This document shows, piece after piece, positions 11,174 through 21,006 of a stretch of DNA of 64,000 nucleotides; position 1 is the stretch's first letter, and each line of letters opens with the position of its first letter. The notes under the pieces are model-generated. The model did no database searches. It saw only the letters and a program-made list of their open reading frames with translations, and was not told the origin of the DNA. Source of the stretch: Magnolia sinica (Eukaryota; Streptophyta; Magnoliopsida; Magnoliales; Magnoliaceae); assembly GCF_029962835.1 (NCBI RefSeq), contig NC_080587.1, forward strand, positions 56,139,528-56,203,527. Reading direction: 5' to 3'. Position numbers and translations under genes: made by a program.

Positions 11174-11901
11174 CAATGCTTGTAGTATCGGTATCCTTAC
11201 ATGTATCGCTAACTGGGGATACGACAACCTGTACCGATATGCCAATTCCCAGAAATGTATCACTGAGTCGGGGAAACATTTGGGGAACATGGGAAAAAAC
11301 AGTGGAATTTTTCTGTAAAACTTCAAAAGATGCTAAAATACACATATTTGCATATTTAGGAATCAAAAAATTGCAAAAAAATACATACATAATAAGCTTA
11401 CATTTAATGGGGGCTTAAAAGCATGTGTTGTTGTAGAAAATCAGTGCAATAGTAACCAAAATAAGTTCATATAATACAAACGCAGGTGCCAAACAGCAAC
11501 TAAGATACGTACACACATGCATAATCCATCCAACCAACCATCCAAGCATCCATCCATGCAAACAACCATCCATCCATGCATCCATGATCCATCTATGCAT
11601 GCATGTTGTAGGTGTGAGCATGAGTGGGCCTGTGTGTCGCCCTGCTGGGCCTATGAGCTATGGGCCTTTAGTCCTTGATTTTAGGCTTTAGTGGCTTATT
11701 TGTTATTTCCTTGATACCAAGTAGAATATAATGGCAATATCTTGAAATATAGCAACCTATCGATATATTGTCAATACATTGTGATATTTACCAATATTTC
11801 GCACGATACCCCGAAGTTTAGTAACTTCCAGGCTTTTTTTTCGTATCGCTAACCCGCAATAGCAATAGTATCGGCCAATACTATCCATACTAGAAACTCT
11901 G
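11174..11901 (+). mobile_element. non-autonomous hAT-like element, copy B
   Basis: The copy starts CAATGCTTGTAGTATCGGTATCC, aligning with the start of copy A, and ends CATACTAGAAACTCTG, aligning with its end. The interior matches copy A over most of its length, for example 'gatgctaaaatacaca' at 11329, 'aagcatgtgttgttgta' at 11420, and a CATC-rich minisatellite at 11521-11605. The flanks CTTAGAAG and CCTACAAC agree at only 5 of 8 bases, so the target duplication is weak. It sits inside RTE LINE sequence and is therefore younger than that LINE. Confidence 0.7.
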
Positions 11902-12921
11902 CCTACAACTAAAGATGACCCCCAGTAATTAGAACAAAACTATGATGATGATGAAACACACACAACATCCCTACAATATATAACACGAGTACCCAAGGGC
12001 AAAATTTGTCATGCGATTAGTTTTTCAAATGCTAACTTTCCATTATTAAAGGACATGGGAAGGGTTCTTTAAGCAAAAGGAAGGGCATCTAGGTAATTAG
12101 GTGAAGACGATTGTCTACTTAGGGCATCTCTCCACCAAAGAAGCCTATTTTTAGAAACCACTTCCCTCCCCTCCATGCCGCTACCTATAAAACCTTCTCC
12201 TTACCTCACATGTGGCACTCATGTATTGCCATCCACACCACCCAAATAATGGGGAGCATTATGGATGGAGCATAGATCTAAAATCACACGTAATTTTAGT
12301 CTTACATTCTATCCACAATTATGTCGCAATTTGGATGTTTGGATTAGCTTACAATTATGCCATGTGTATAGTTGTAGAGTCACCACCATTTTTAAAATAG
12401 TGGTGAACTATCACAAGAATCTAGAGCACCAAAAGAAACCTAATTTTAACCACTACTTCCCCTCCATTAAGAACATATTCTCAAAAGAAATTGCAGATAA
12501 ATTGTCGCCTTTTGGAACTAAAAGTCGATTTTTTATGAATATTCTTTTATTGATCTATTGGTGGGGGTTCAAATGTTGCAACCATTGAAGCTGATTTACG
12601 ACTTTGACCTAGCCACATTATAGGAGGAAACAGTAGTTGTTGTACAAGTCAAATTAAGTGCCACCCATGCACGACGTACAGGTGCAGGAGGTAGCAATGG
12701 AATCACCAACTGATACGGTGGCTTCGAGGATTAGTGCAAAATCACCAATCATGGGTGAAACTCAGTTGATCGAGAGGTTGCCAAAAGAAACAAAAAGGAT
12801 GGTTGTACTTGGGATTTGAAGTTCACCTCAGCCATCGCTGCAAATCCCATGGCCTAGAGGAGCCAACGGATAAGGACTGTATTACTGAAGTTGTGTGGGA
12901 TCTGGGAGAAGACCAGGATCA

Positions 12922-12952
<31 letters not shown>

Positions 12953-13100
12953 ACCTTTCCTTGAGGGTTTGGTTCAGGGGAGGGGATACACCCTCTCTCT
13001 TTCTTTATATTTAAGAATGCTTTTATGTCTTTCCATTTATATTGACTTTATTTTCAGTAATTATTACAATAAAGCATCTGGTTAGGTTGTCTTGAGTCAT
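11902..13100. other. intergenic DNA, TA microsatellite at 12923-12952
   Basis: No gene recognised. Small open frames near 12212-12588 have no recognisable product and overlap AT-rich sequence. The only distinct structure is a (TA)n run at 12923-12952. Confidence 0.5.
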
Positions 13101-13106
13101 TATCAT

Positions 13107-13895
13107 TAGGGATCGTTTGGATGCCTGTAAAATCCATAGTTGTAAGGGGTTTACAGGCAAACACTTCAAATGTAGGTGGTTGGATAGCAAAATCTGCCTG
13201 TAAAGGGGGATGGATTCTTATGGAAACTTTCTTGCAGGTCAAGTCTCTTCTCCAATATGTGTATGTCAAATGACTATTTTCACCAAAGGAAATGAATAAT
13301 TGAGTTAGGAAGCATGATTTCCCTTCAAAGAAACTGAATAAGGCCATTCAATACATGCAGGAATGTAAAAGCGCCACCACCCAACCGATCTCATTTTCTT
13401 CACATAAGCCATAACTAGTCTACAACATGTTCATCAACAGTAAGGAGTCATTTGGATGCCTGAAAATTTTGAACTTGTGACTTTCAGCTGTAAGTCACTT
13501 ACAAGGAAATGACTTCTCATCCAATTTCCTTCCCCAAACACCAACTGTAAGTCACTTCCCACTTGGGATCATTTGGATGCCTGTAAATGGGCCAATCCCT
13601 GCATTTAGATGGCCTTTTTTGCCTGTAAATCATTTATAGGATGTAAATGATTTACAGCATTTAACCCCATCTCAGTTACAGGCAAAAAGTTCGGAGGATT
13701 GCACTTACAGGGTCTCCATTTACAGACTAACGGTTCTCCATTTACAGAGCTTAAATAATTAACAAGCTATCCAAACACAGACAATCATTTACAGCTTAAA
13801 GATAAACAGGACAGGCTGTAAATGATTTGCACAACTCAAACAATTTACAGGCATCCAAACGACCCCGTGAAGAACTACAGGCATCCAAACGAACC
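13107..13895. mobile_element. cluster of MITEs with GGGGTCGTTTGGATGCCTG termini
   Basis: Four terminal motifs lie close together: GGGATCGTTTGGATGCCTG at about 13107, GGAGTCATTTGGATGCCTG at 13444, GGGATCATTTGGATGCCTG at 13565, and the inverted forms ending at 13866 (CAGGCATCCAAACGACCCC) and 13895 (CAGGCATCCAAACGAACC). The pair 13565/13866 makes one clean element; 13444/13895 looks like an older relative into or beside which it inserted. The interior is full of 'tgtaaatgatttacag'-type short palindromes. No transposase. Confidence 0.7.
13565..13866. mobile_element. 302-bp MITE with 24-bp terminal inverted repeats
   Basis: The first 24 bases and the reverse complement of the last 24 differ at only two positions; the shared core is TTTGGATGCCTGTAAAT. 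The short length, the inverted ends and the lack of coding sequence define a MITE. The superfamily is uncertain: the GGG/CCC ends would suit PIF/Harbinger-like elements, but I could not find a clear 3-bp target duplication. Confidence 0.8.
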
Positions 13896-14800
13896 ATAAA
13901 GATTGGAAGACAAGCTAATACACCCAATTACAGGATTTGGATGCATAATTCAACACACTGCCACAGTAATGAATCTAAATTCAAAAAAACATAGATAAAT
14001 CCAATCAAATTAAAGAGCCCCACAATGTATCAAGAAAGCACAAAATCAAAAACCCACTTCAAACAAAAACACATTCTGGAGAAAGAAAAACAAATCAAAA
14101 ACAAGTAGAAAATGGAAAGAAAACGATATTGATTCTTCCATTGATTCATTCATATTTTCGAATAATCCATTATTTGGGCACACTGAGAAATGAAACAAGA
14201 TACAAAATCTCAGTAACAGAATGCCTTTTATTTTCAAAGGGAATCATTATTTTCTCATTTTAATAAAGAAAAGAGCGAGAAACCTGGTTTAGAAGAGTTG
14301 AAAACGTGATTGGGCGAAAGAGAAATTCTTCCGCAGATGGCCTTCTCCATTTCCGTCTCTCTCTCTCCGAGACTGACGAGAGGCCGCTGCTTCTTTTTTT
14401 CTTTTTCTTTTTCTTTTTTGGTTTTTAAATTTTCCTTTGTTGTTGAGAAATAATTCAGTCCGCTCGTAGCACCAGTGCGACAAATATCGCCGAGATTTTG
14501 AAAATATGGCGATATTTTCACGAAAAGATGGAGAAACCATAGCATCACTATAATACCAGGAATTTTTCAAAATATCGGCATATTTCAATTTTCCATATTG
14601 CATCGCAATAACATCCCCAAATTAAATATGAAAAAAAATATACATGTCTAACTAAAGGCGACCAGTGGCAGAAGTTCCATTTGGCAGCAGTAATATTCAG
14701 CCCAATGGGCTTTGTAGGTTGAGCCAGTCCTGTTCTTATTTAGCTAGCCCAGTGTTATCCGGGTCAGTACGTTATTTATTATAACCTGTGTTTAGATCGC
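13896..14800. other. intergenic DNA with pyrimidine tract and hAT-like fragment
   Basis: A CT/T-rich tract lies at about 14360-14420. The stretch 14475-14625 contains 'aaatatcgccgag', 'ggcgatattttc' and 'aaaatatcggcat', resembling the subterminal motifs of hAT copies A and B, and is probably a decayed relative. No gene recognised. Small open frames on the minus strand at 14046-14603 come from the A/T-rich composition. Confidence 0.4.
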
Positions 14801-15560
14801 TGCCTACACCCATTCTTAAAAGAACTACGTGTGTAAATAAAATGCCGCCACATGTTAGTGCTATAGGATTAATAATGATAAGTTTGCTATATGATTAATA
14901 ATGATAAGTTTGTGCATGCGTTTTAAGATATCTTTTGCCCTTATCCCTTAAAGATATGCCTCATGTCATCAATGTGGTGGTACAAAATGGTACGTATGCC
15001 TTTACATGAAACGAAATAATGAATAACATGAAGCTTTAATTTGTGTGGCATGTGATTAATGAAGAGTACCCAGTGTGTCTATAAAAGACCCACCAATACA
15101 AAGATCGTGTCTATAAAAGACCCACCGATACAAAGATCCTATATATCAAAATTTAGGATATCCTCAACGAGGTCGTTTTTCATAGATGTAGAAGAAATAG
15201 GTGAGACCTCGGTTAAATTTTTTATCATGGAATTGTCGAAGGACCATGCTATGCATACATAGAGATCAAAAGAGTTTAGATAGCTTACCTATCTAAGATC
15301 CCATTGCTCTAGAATTCAAATGCCGAAAATAGAATTAGGATGCCGGATGTTCCTTTCCTTAGCACCTCCTTAGAGTAGATATAATGGGATTATCTATCTG
15401 ACGTGATGTAGGATTAGAGACCCAGCCATGTTATATATAGGTTGCTTGATATATATAGGTTAAAGGGGTAAAGAGTTGGTGACCCATTAAAACTCTTTTT
15501 CCCAAGGCTTCACACGTTTCATAATCCTAGTTGCACTAAAATAGTTGTGTGCATATCACA
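14801..15560 (+). repeat. 5' LTR of gypsy B (right end uncertain)
   Basis: The LTR start is set by alignment with 20809. Matching landmarks are 'cttaataatga/ gattaataatga', 'gatatcttttgcccttat', 'gtatgcctttacatgaaac' and 'gtctataaaag', with the last found in the 3' LTR at about 25095. Similarity fades after about 15140 and I could not place the right end or a primer site; 15560 is a guess from where the composition changes. Confidence 0.6.
15075..15138 (+). promoter_or_regulatory. duplicated TATA-box segment in gypsy B LTR
   Basis: A 32-bp unit, starting GTGTCTATAAAAGACCCACC, is repeated head to tail (15075-15106 and 15107-15138) with a single A/G difference. Each copy holds a consensus CTATAAAAG TATA box. 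The corresponding place in the 3' LTR has one box (CTATAAAAAA near 25095), so the duplication happened in this LTR after insertion or in its parent. Confidence 0.75.
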
Positions 15561-15779
15561 GCTATAGCATTCCACCACATCTGCATGTTTTCTGGAAGAA
15601 TCACAATGAAGTGGGGCCCACTAGTTTACCTGATCACATTGTCCAACCTTTGGGGTAATACAGACCGTTGATCAATAAGGCCCACCTTATAGAGATCTTA
15701 CAACCTCAACACAAGTTGACCTAAAAGCTTGTGCAATTAGCAACGACGGTGAGATCAAAAATCTGATGTTATTAAAGAC

Positions 15780-16359
15780 AAAAATGATTCCAATGAGCGT
15801 GACAAGACTCCTCCTACATAGGCAGGAATCGGGGCCTCCATGGCTAGTTAGGATCACAGGGCTACAAATACAATCTTCATTGAAGATGGTGGTGAAGTAC
15901 AAAACGTCATCCTCACAAAGCCTTCTAATTGAATGGCCAACCATCCGAAACCATTTACCATTGTACGTATCTATATACATGGCTGGATATCATATCTCAC
16001 GGGTCATGGTTGATAACGGTGCAACTATAAATATCATACCAATGTCCATGGTATAAAAACTAAAAACATCGGCTAAGGACCTAATGCCAACCAAGGTCAC
16101 TGTATTAGGTTTCGCATGGGGCGTCACCAACACCAAAGGGTTGCTCGTTGTAGAATTAAAGGCTGGAAGTAGAAAAGTCTTAGACACCTTTGTAATAGAG
16201 CCAACGACTAACTATGATGCACGCTTAGGGAAATATTGGAATCACTCTAATTGGTGTATCCCATCATCTATCCACTGGTTCTTGATCCTGTGGAACGTAA
16301 GTAAGGTTGAGATCGTCTGGGCAGATACACAACCATTTGTGGTAGAACTAAACAACTAA
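15780..16359 (+). pseudogene. pol: gypsy B protease (broken)
   Basis: Segment 15960-16056 reads PLYVSIYMAGYHISRVMVDN followed by GATINIIP, a retropepsin core of the Tat-like group, in which D-N-G-A at the active site is usual rather than D-S/T-G. A stop follows; the same family continues in 16084-16359 with TKVTVLGFAWGVTNTKG and a C-terminal block NYDARLGKYWNHSNWCIPSS corresponding to NYNALLGRDWIH.NWC. Frame is kept over most of it apart from the TAA at 16056. Role if intact: cleaving the polyprotein. Confidence 0.8.
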
Positions 16360-16744
16360 AGTCAATTTTTATAATGGAAGATTTGAACCTTTGTGGCTGA
16401 ATGGCTGAGACAAGCACAATTGGCCAATAGGAGTTACGACTGCAATGGACCCTATCCAGGATCTTGACACGATGATTTTCATAAATCCAGCTCGAGACTA
16501 GTATTCTCTTATCACTAAAATGGTCTCAACCAAGACAGAAGCTGAGCTAAACACCTTCATCACTATGTTACTATAGGATCTATTGGTCGAGGCAGTTCCC
16601 GTCCACCAATTATTACATTAATAGGAGGTTGATCCATAGAACCGACTATTACTATGATAGAAGAACCTTAAGAGTCCTCTAATGAACCAAATGTGATTAT
16701 CCCATATTGTAACCTCCCTAATACTTTATCGAAGAGGTTCCCTG

Positions 16745-17790
16745 ATGGATCTCGAATCCAATAAGAACAAAGAAGTCGAAATCACAATCATAGTTTGCAA
16801 CCTTGACCAATATCTCAGCAACACCATTGATCATGGCGAATGCCATGTTAATATAATAGAGTGTTCAACGAAGGAAGATACAATGGTAGAAGATGGGGTA
16901 GCATTCCAAGAATTGAAACTAGCGCCCGCCAAGGTGGATGACGCCAAGGCCAACGTTCAAGATACCTTCATCAAGGTAAATCTTAGAACAGAGAAATATC
17001 CTTTGCCGACATATATCAGTGCAGAGTTAGATCCTCAGACCACATGGAGATGATCTATCTCCTAGGGATTACATAGATTGTTTTGCCTAGGATTATCAAG
17101 AGATGTCGGGACTAGATTGGGATTTGGTCAAGCATCGTCTTCTGATCAAAGAAGGATTCAAGTTGTTTAAGGAGCCCACAAGAAGAATGACTCCTGAAGT
17201 TATTCTTAAGATTAAGGAGGAGGTTGAACGGCTATTGAAGGCGAGATTCATCAAACCAATCAAGTACGCAGACTGGATCTCAAACATAGTCCATATTATC
17301 AAGAAGAATAGAAAGTCATGAATCTGTATAGATTTTAGGAATCTAAATCTAGCAACCCCAAAGGATGAGTATCTAATGTTGATTGCAGATCAGCTTGTCA
17401 ATATGGCCGCTGCACACAAAATAATGTCATTCATAGATGCCCATTTTGACTACAATTAGATCTCCATCGCTAGAGAAGATGTTCAACAAAACACATTCTA
17501 TTCTCTAGGGGCGATTGGGACTTACTGTTGGGTTGTAATGCTTTTTAGGCTCAAAAACACTAGAGCAACATATCAAAGGGCCAAGAATGTCATTTTTCAT
17601 GATATGATTAGTAAATTCATAGAGGTTTACATTGATGTAGTTGTAAAGTTAGTCGACCTTGGAGATAACTTCGCCAACCTAAGAAGGCCATTCGAGTGCA
17701 TGAGAAGACATAGGTTAAAAATGAATTCCTTAAACTATGTGTTTGGAGTCTCGACAGGTAATTTCCTCAGATTTTTGGTCCATCAATGAG
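16745..17790 (+). pseudogene. pol: gypsy B reverse transcriptase (broken)
   Basis: The RT approach is at 16970-17030 (VNLRTEKYPLPTYIS). The fingers follow at 17103-17321 (GLDWDLVKHRLLIKEGF, RLLKARFIKPIKYADWISNI). After a stop come ICIDFRNLNLATPKDEY and SFIDAHFDYNQI-like sequence. At 17538-17789 are MLFRLKNTRATYQRA and the catalytic box, which reads YIDVVVK where YIDDMVVK is expected, so the second catalytic Asp is lost. Several stops (17320, 17457) add to the damage. Confidence 0.82.
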
Positions 17791-19190
17791 GTATCGAGAT
17801 TGACCAAAATAAAGTTCAAGAGACATTGGAAGCTACTCCTCCCAAGAATAAGGAGTTGCAAAGGTTCATCAGTCAGATAAAGCTCTTATGCCAATTTATC
17901 TATAATTCGGCAGGGAAGATCAGCGCCTTCTTACCACTGATCAAGCTAAAGGCTGACTAGAAATTTATTTGAAAACCCGAGCATTAAGTTGGTTTCGATC
18001 AGCTAAAGGAGTAACTCATGAATCCTCGGGTACCAATTCCTTTGCTAAAAGATCAACCATTTAGGTTATATATCTCAACCACCGATGAGTCAGTTGGAGC
18101 ATTGCTAGCATAAGAAAATGATGATAAGAAAGAATAGGTGATATACTACATGTCTTGAACATCGCATGATGCTAAGTAGTGATATTCGTCTATTAAAAAA
18201 CTATGTCCGTCATTGTTTTTTGTGGCTACTAAGCTCCACCATTATCTGATGATAGGGACGATCCACATTATTTCATCGACCGACCTAATCAAGTACATGC
18301 TTACACATCCAATCTTGCGTGGAAGAATCGATAAGTGGGTTCTAGCTTTGTCTGAGTTTACTTTTAAATATGTATATCATATGACTATAAAAAGGGCAAG
18401 CTCTACCCAACTTTTTGGTTGATCACCCTATAAGGATTGATGACCATATCCCGATAGATGCACTGGGGATACATGCCATACATCTTGTCCTATGGCAACT
18501 TGTATTTGATGGATCATCGTGAATAGAACATTCATCTAGAGCAGGGATCATTATCATATCCCCAAATGAGAAAAGGGAAGATTGTGCCTTCCATCTGAAT
18601 TTGAATACACAAACAACCAAGCCGAGTATGAGGCATTGATCATCAAGCTAAATATCTTAATGGAATTGGGAGATAGAAATGTAGAGATCATCGACTATTC
18701 GTTATTGGTAATAAACCAACTTGTTAAACAGTACAAGTGCACGAGTTGAGCATTATTGCCATATTATGGAACGATTGTGCAACTGATGGACGATTTCGAA
18801 GATGCCTTGTTGAGGTACATCCCATAGGAATTAAACACTGATGCCAACGAGATGGCACAAATCGTGGTAGGTTTGAGGCTACTAGAGGGATTTTCCAAGA
18901 GGCTTCTTACGGTTCAAAAGCTCACCTCCAACAGCATAGCAAAGAACCTTAATCGTTGAGATAGGCTTATTGGAAATGTCAACGGACAACTGGCGATACC
19001 CAATCATCTGGTACCTGATGAGACCAAGTACAAGACCGATCAAGAAATTTGAAGGATCACACTGCATTGCTTAATCCTAGATAATGAATGGAATAAGAAG
19101 AGAGCTGATGACCTCCTCCTTAAGTGCCTAGGGCAAGACAAAACTATGGTGGTTATGGGAAAAGTACACGAAGGTATTTGTAAAGCCCAT
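17790..19190 (+). pseudogene. pol: gypsy B RNase H and tether region, probably dual RNase H (broken)
   Basis: The connection and first RNase H appear as NKELQRFI, then LLASTTDESVGA-like sequence near 18070-18100, and FVATKLHHYLMIGTIH with LRGRIDKWVLALSEFTFKY at 18220-18390. A further block at 18590-18760 reads EFEYTNNQAEYEALIIKL-like sequence across frames. That resembles the second, plant-type RNase H (aRH) found only in the Tat lineage. The region is saturated with stops, so the second-domain call rests on a short match. Confidence 0.65.
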
Positions 19191-19236
19191 TAAGTTGGAC
19201 AGAAAATACGGTAGTTGATCCAAGGCATGACTATTA

Positions 19237-20260
19237 ATGGCCAATCATTTAGAAGGATTATATAAAGTACGTGAAGGGATGTTAGTTCTTCTAGAAACAC
19301 GGGTCGTTACAAATGTGCCAACATTAGAGCTACATTCTATTGTGAAGCCTTGGCAATTTCGAGGATGGGCCATAGATATTATTGGCCAGATTTATCCGCC
19401 ATCTTCGAAGTACTGCAATTTTATCATTATAGCCACATATTGCTTCACCGAGTGGGTGGAAGCTCGGTCATTGAAGGGAGTCAGTTATGTGAAAGTTATG
19501 GATTTTATCGATAAGCATATTATTCACCAGGTCGGTATTCCTAAGACTATCACACTAAACAAAGGAGCAACATTCGTGGGAGCCTAAATCTAAGTATTTG
19601 CCACTACTTATAAATTCAAGTTCACTTACTTCACACCATTCTATGCCCAAGCCAACAGGCAGGTCGATTCAACTAATAAAATCCTAAACAATATTATTAA
19701 AGAGATGGTAGATGGTAACCCACAGTCGTGGCATATGACATTATCTGAAGTATTGTAGGCCTATTGAACATCGCAAAGGACCAATACTAGGATTATGTCG
19801 TTTGCCCTAACATACAACATGCTGCTGTATTACCCATGGAGGTCAATATTACATCCTTAAGAGTAGCTTATCAAAATCAGTTGACTAACAAAGAATTCAT
19901 TGAAGCCATGCTAATAGAGCTAGAAGAGCTTGACAACATCTAAGAACAAGCTTTGGATATGCTAAAAGTACACAAGCTTAGAGTTATCAAAGCTTACAAT
20001 AAAAAGGTGAAAAGAAAAGGCTTCGGTGGAGGTGAGATGGTGTAGAAACCCATACTAATGATTGGGGCAAAAAATCACAAGTATGGTAAGTGATCGCTAA
20101 CACGGGATGGGCTACTAAAGGTTAAATGAGTGATCTGTGGAGGAGCATATTTGCTACAAGATACGAATGGCCAAAAAAGCAGAAACTCTATTAATGGCCA
20201 ATATTTAAAGAAATATTACCCAACAGTATGGGAGTCTATGCAAAGAGAAGAAGAATCGCC
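19237..20260 (+). pseudogene. pol: gypsy B integrase (broken)
   Basis: The open stretch 19237-19587 encodes the integrase linker and core: HSIVKPWQFRGWAIDIIGQI, SSKYCNFIIIATYCFTEWVE and IIHQVGIPKTITLNKGATFV. The first catalytic Asp (WAIDIIG) is present. The second, normally in TTDQG, is replaced in TLNKG by Asn, so the DDE triad is broken. Beyond the stop the C-terminal part continues to about 20260, ending with NGQYLKKYYPTVWES, the usual tail of this lineage (NGRYLKKYYPSVWD). Confidence 0.85.
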
Positions 20261-20808
20261 TACTAAGCGAGTCGATGAGAATGAAGAATAAAGACAGAAA
20301 AAGTAAGGGTTAGCACGAGTTGAATGAAATTTTTATATTCCCTTAAATCGATCATTACAAAGACTTAGTATGGAATATATTTTTCTCTTATAAATAAGCC
20401 TGCATATTGGAATAACAAAGATAAGAAAAACAAAATGTAAAAATGTCTCTGGTCGATTGTCATGTAGGACGTTAGTCCTTCAGCTTCATTTCTTTTAATA
20501 AACTCTTTTCCAAACTTTTGCCACTTCGTATGCCAGAGGAAGAGTAGAAACATCCATGGCAGAAGGACTAGAAGGTGGAAAAGGTTCGATGAAAAACTTA
20601 CATGGTAATGGGTTGTATTTATAAAGTAATATTCATTATCGAAGATCATACCTAGACAATTATAGTAGGTGAATTCTGACACAACCATTAATGTCACGAT
20701 TGCCAACGGGAACCCTATGCCGCCATGTATCATGCGTTGGAGTGACCACTGAATGTCAAGTGTCAAACGTCCAATCACATTTCCCGATGCGAAGTGATGT
20801 GGGGGCAT
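20261..20808 (+). other. gypsy B 3' untranslated spacer and polypurine tract
   Basis: The spacer between pol and the 3' LTR ends with a purine-rich GAAGTGATGTGGGGGCA at about 20791-20807, immediately before the LTR start TGTTTACACC. This is the expected polypurine tract that primes plus-strand DNA. An open frame on the opposite strand (20808-20365) shows no family resemblance and is probably chance. Confidence 0.6.
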
Positions 20809-21006
20809 TGTTTACACCTATTTTTGACAACCTACGTGAAGCAATAAGATGTTGTCATGTGTCGGTACTACAGGCTTAATAATGACAAAGTCATTCTTAT
20901 ACCCAAGGATATCTTTTACCCTTATCCTTCAGAAATATGCCTTCCATCATAAATGCGATGGCACAGAATCGTATGCATGCCTTTAGAGGAAACGGAGCAA
21001 CGAATG
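20809..21006 (+). repeat. 3' LTR of gypsy B, first piece
   Basis: The stretch aligns with 14801-15030 of the 5' LTR, from TGTTTACACC through 'gatatcttttacccttat' to 'gcatgcctttagagg'. It ends at the target site CAACGAATG (20998-21006) of the foldback element. Confidence 0.85.

Noticed and set aside
16056..16056. DNGA at the gypsy B protease active site as a lethal mutation
   Set aside because: D-N-G-A is common in this Tat-like protease group, so it is not evidence of damage by itself.
20365..20808. 147-codon open frame on the minus strand with hydrophobic stretches
   Set aside because: It lies antisense in the spacer between gypsy B pol and its 3' LTR, shows no family motif, and its start coincides with the polypurine tract. 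I treat it as a chance frame, although Tat elements can carry antisense genes there.
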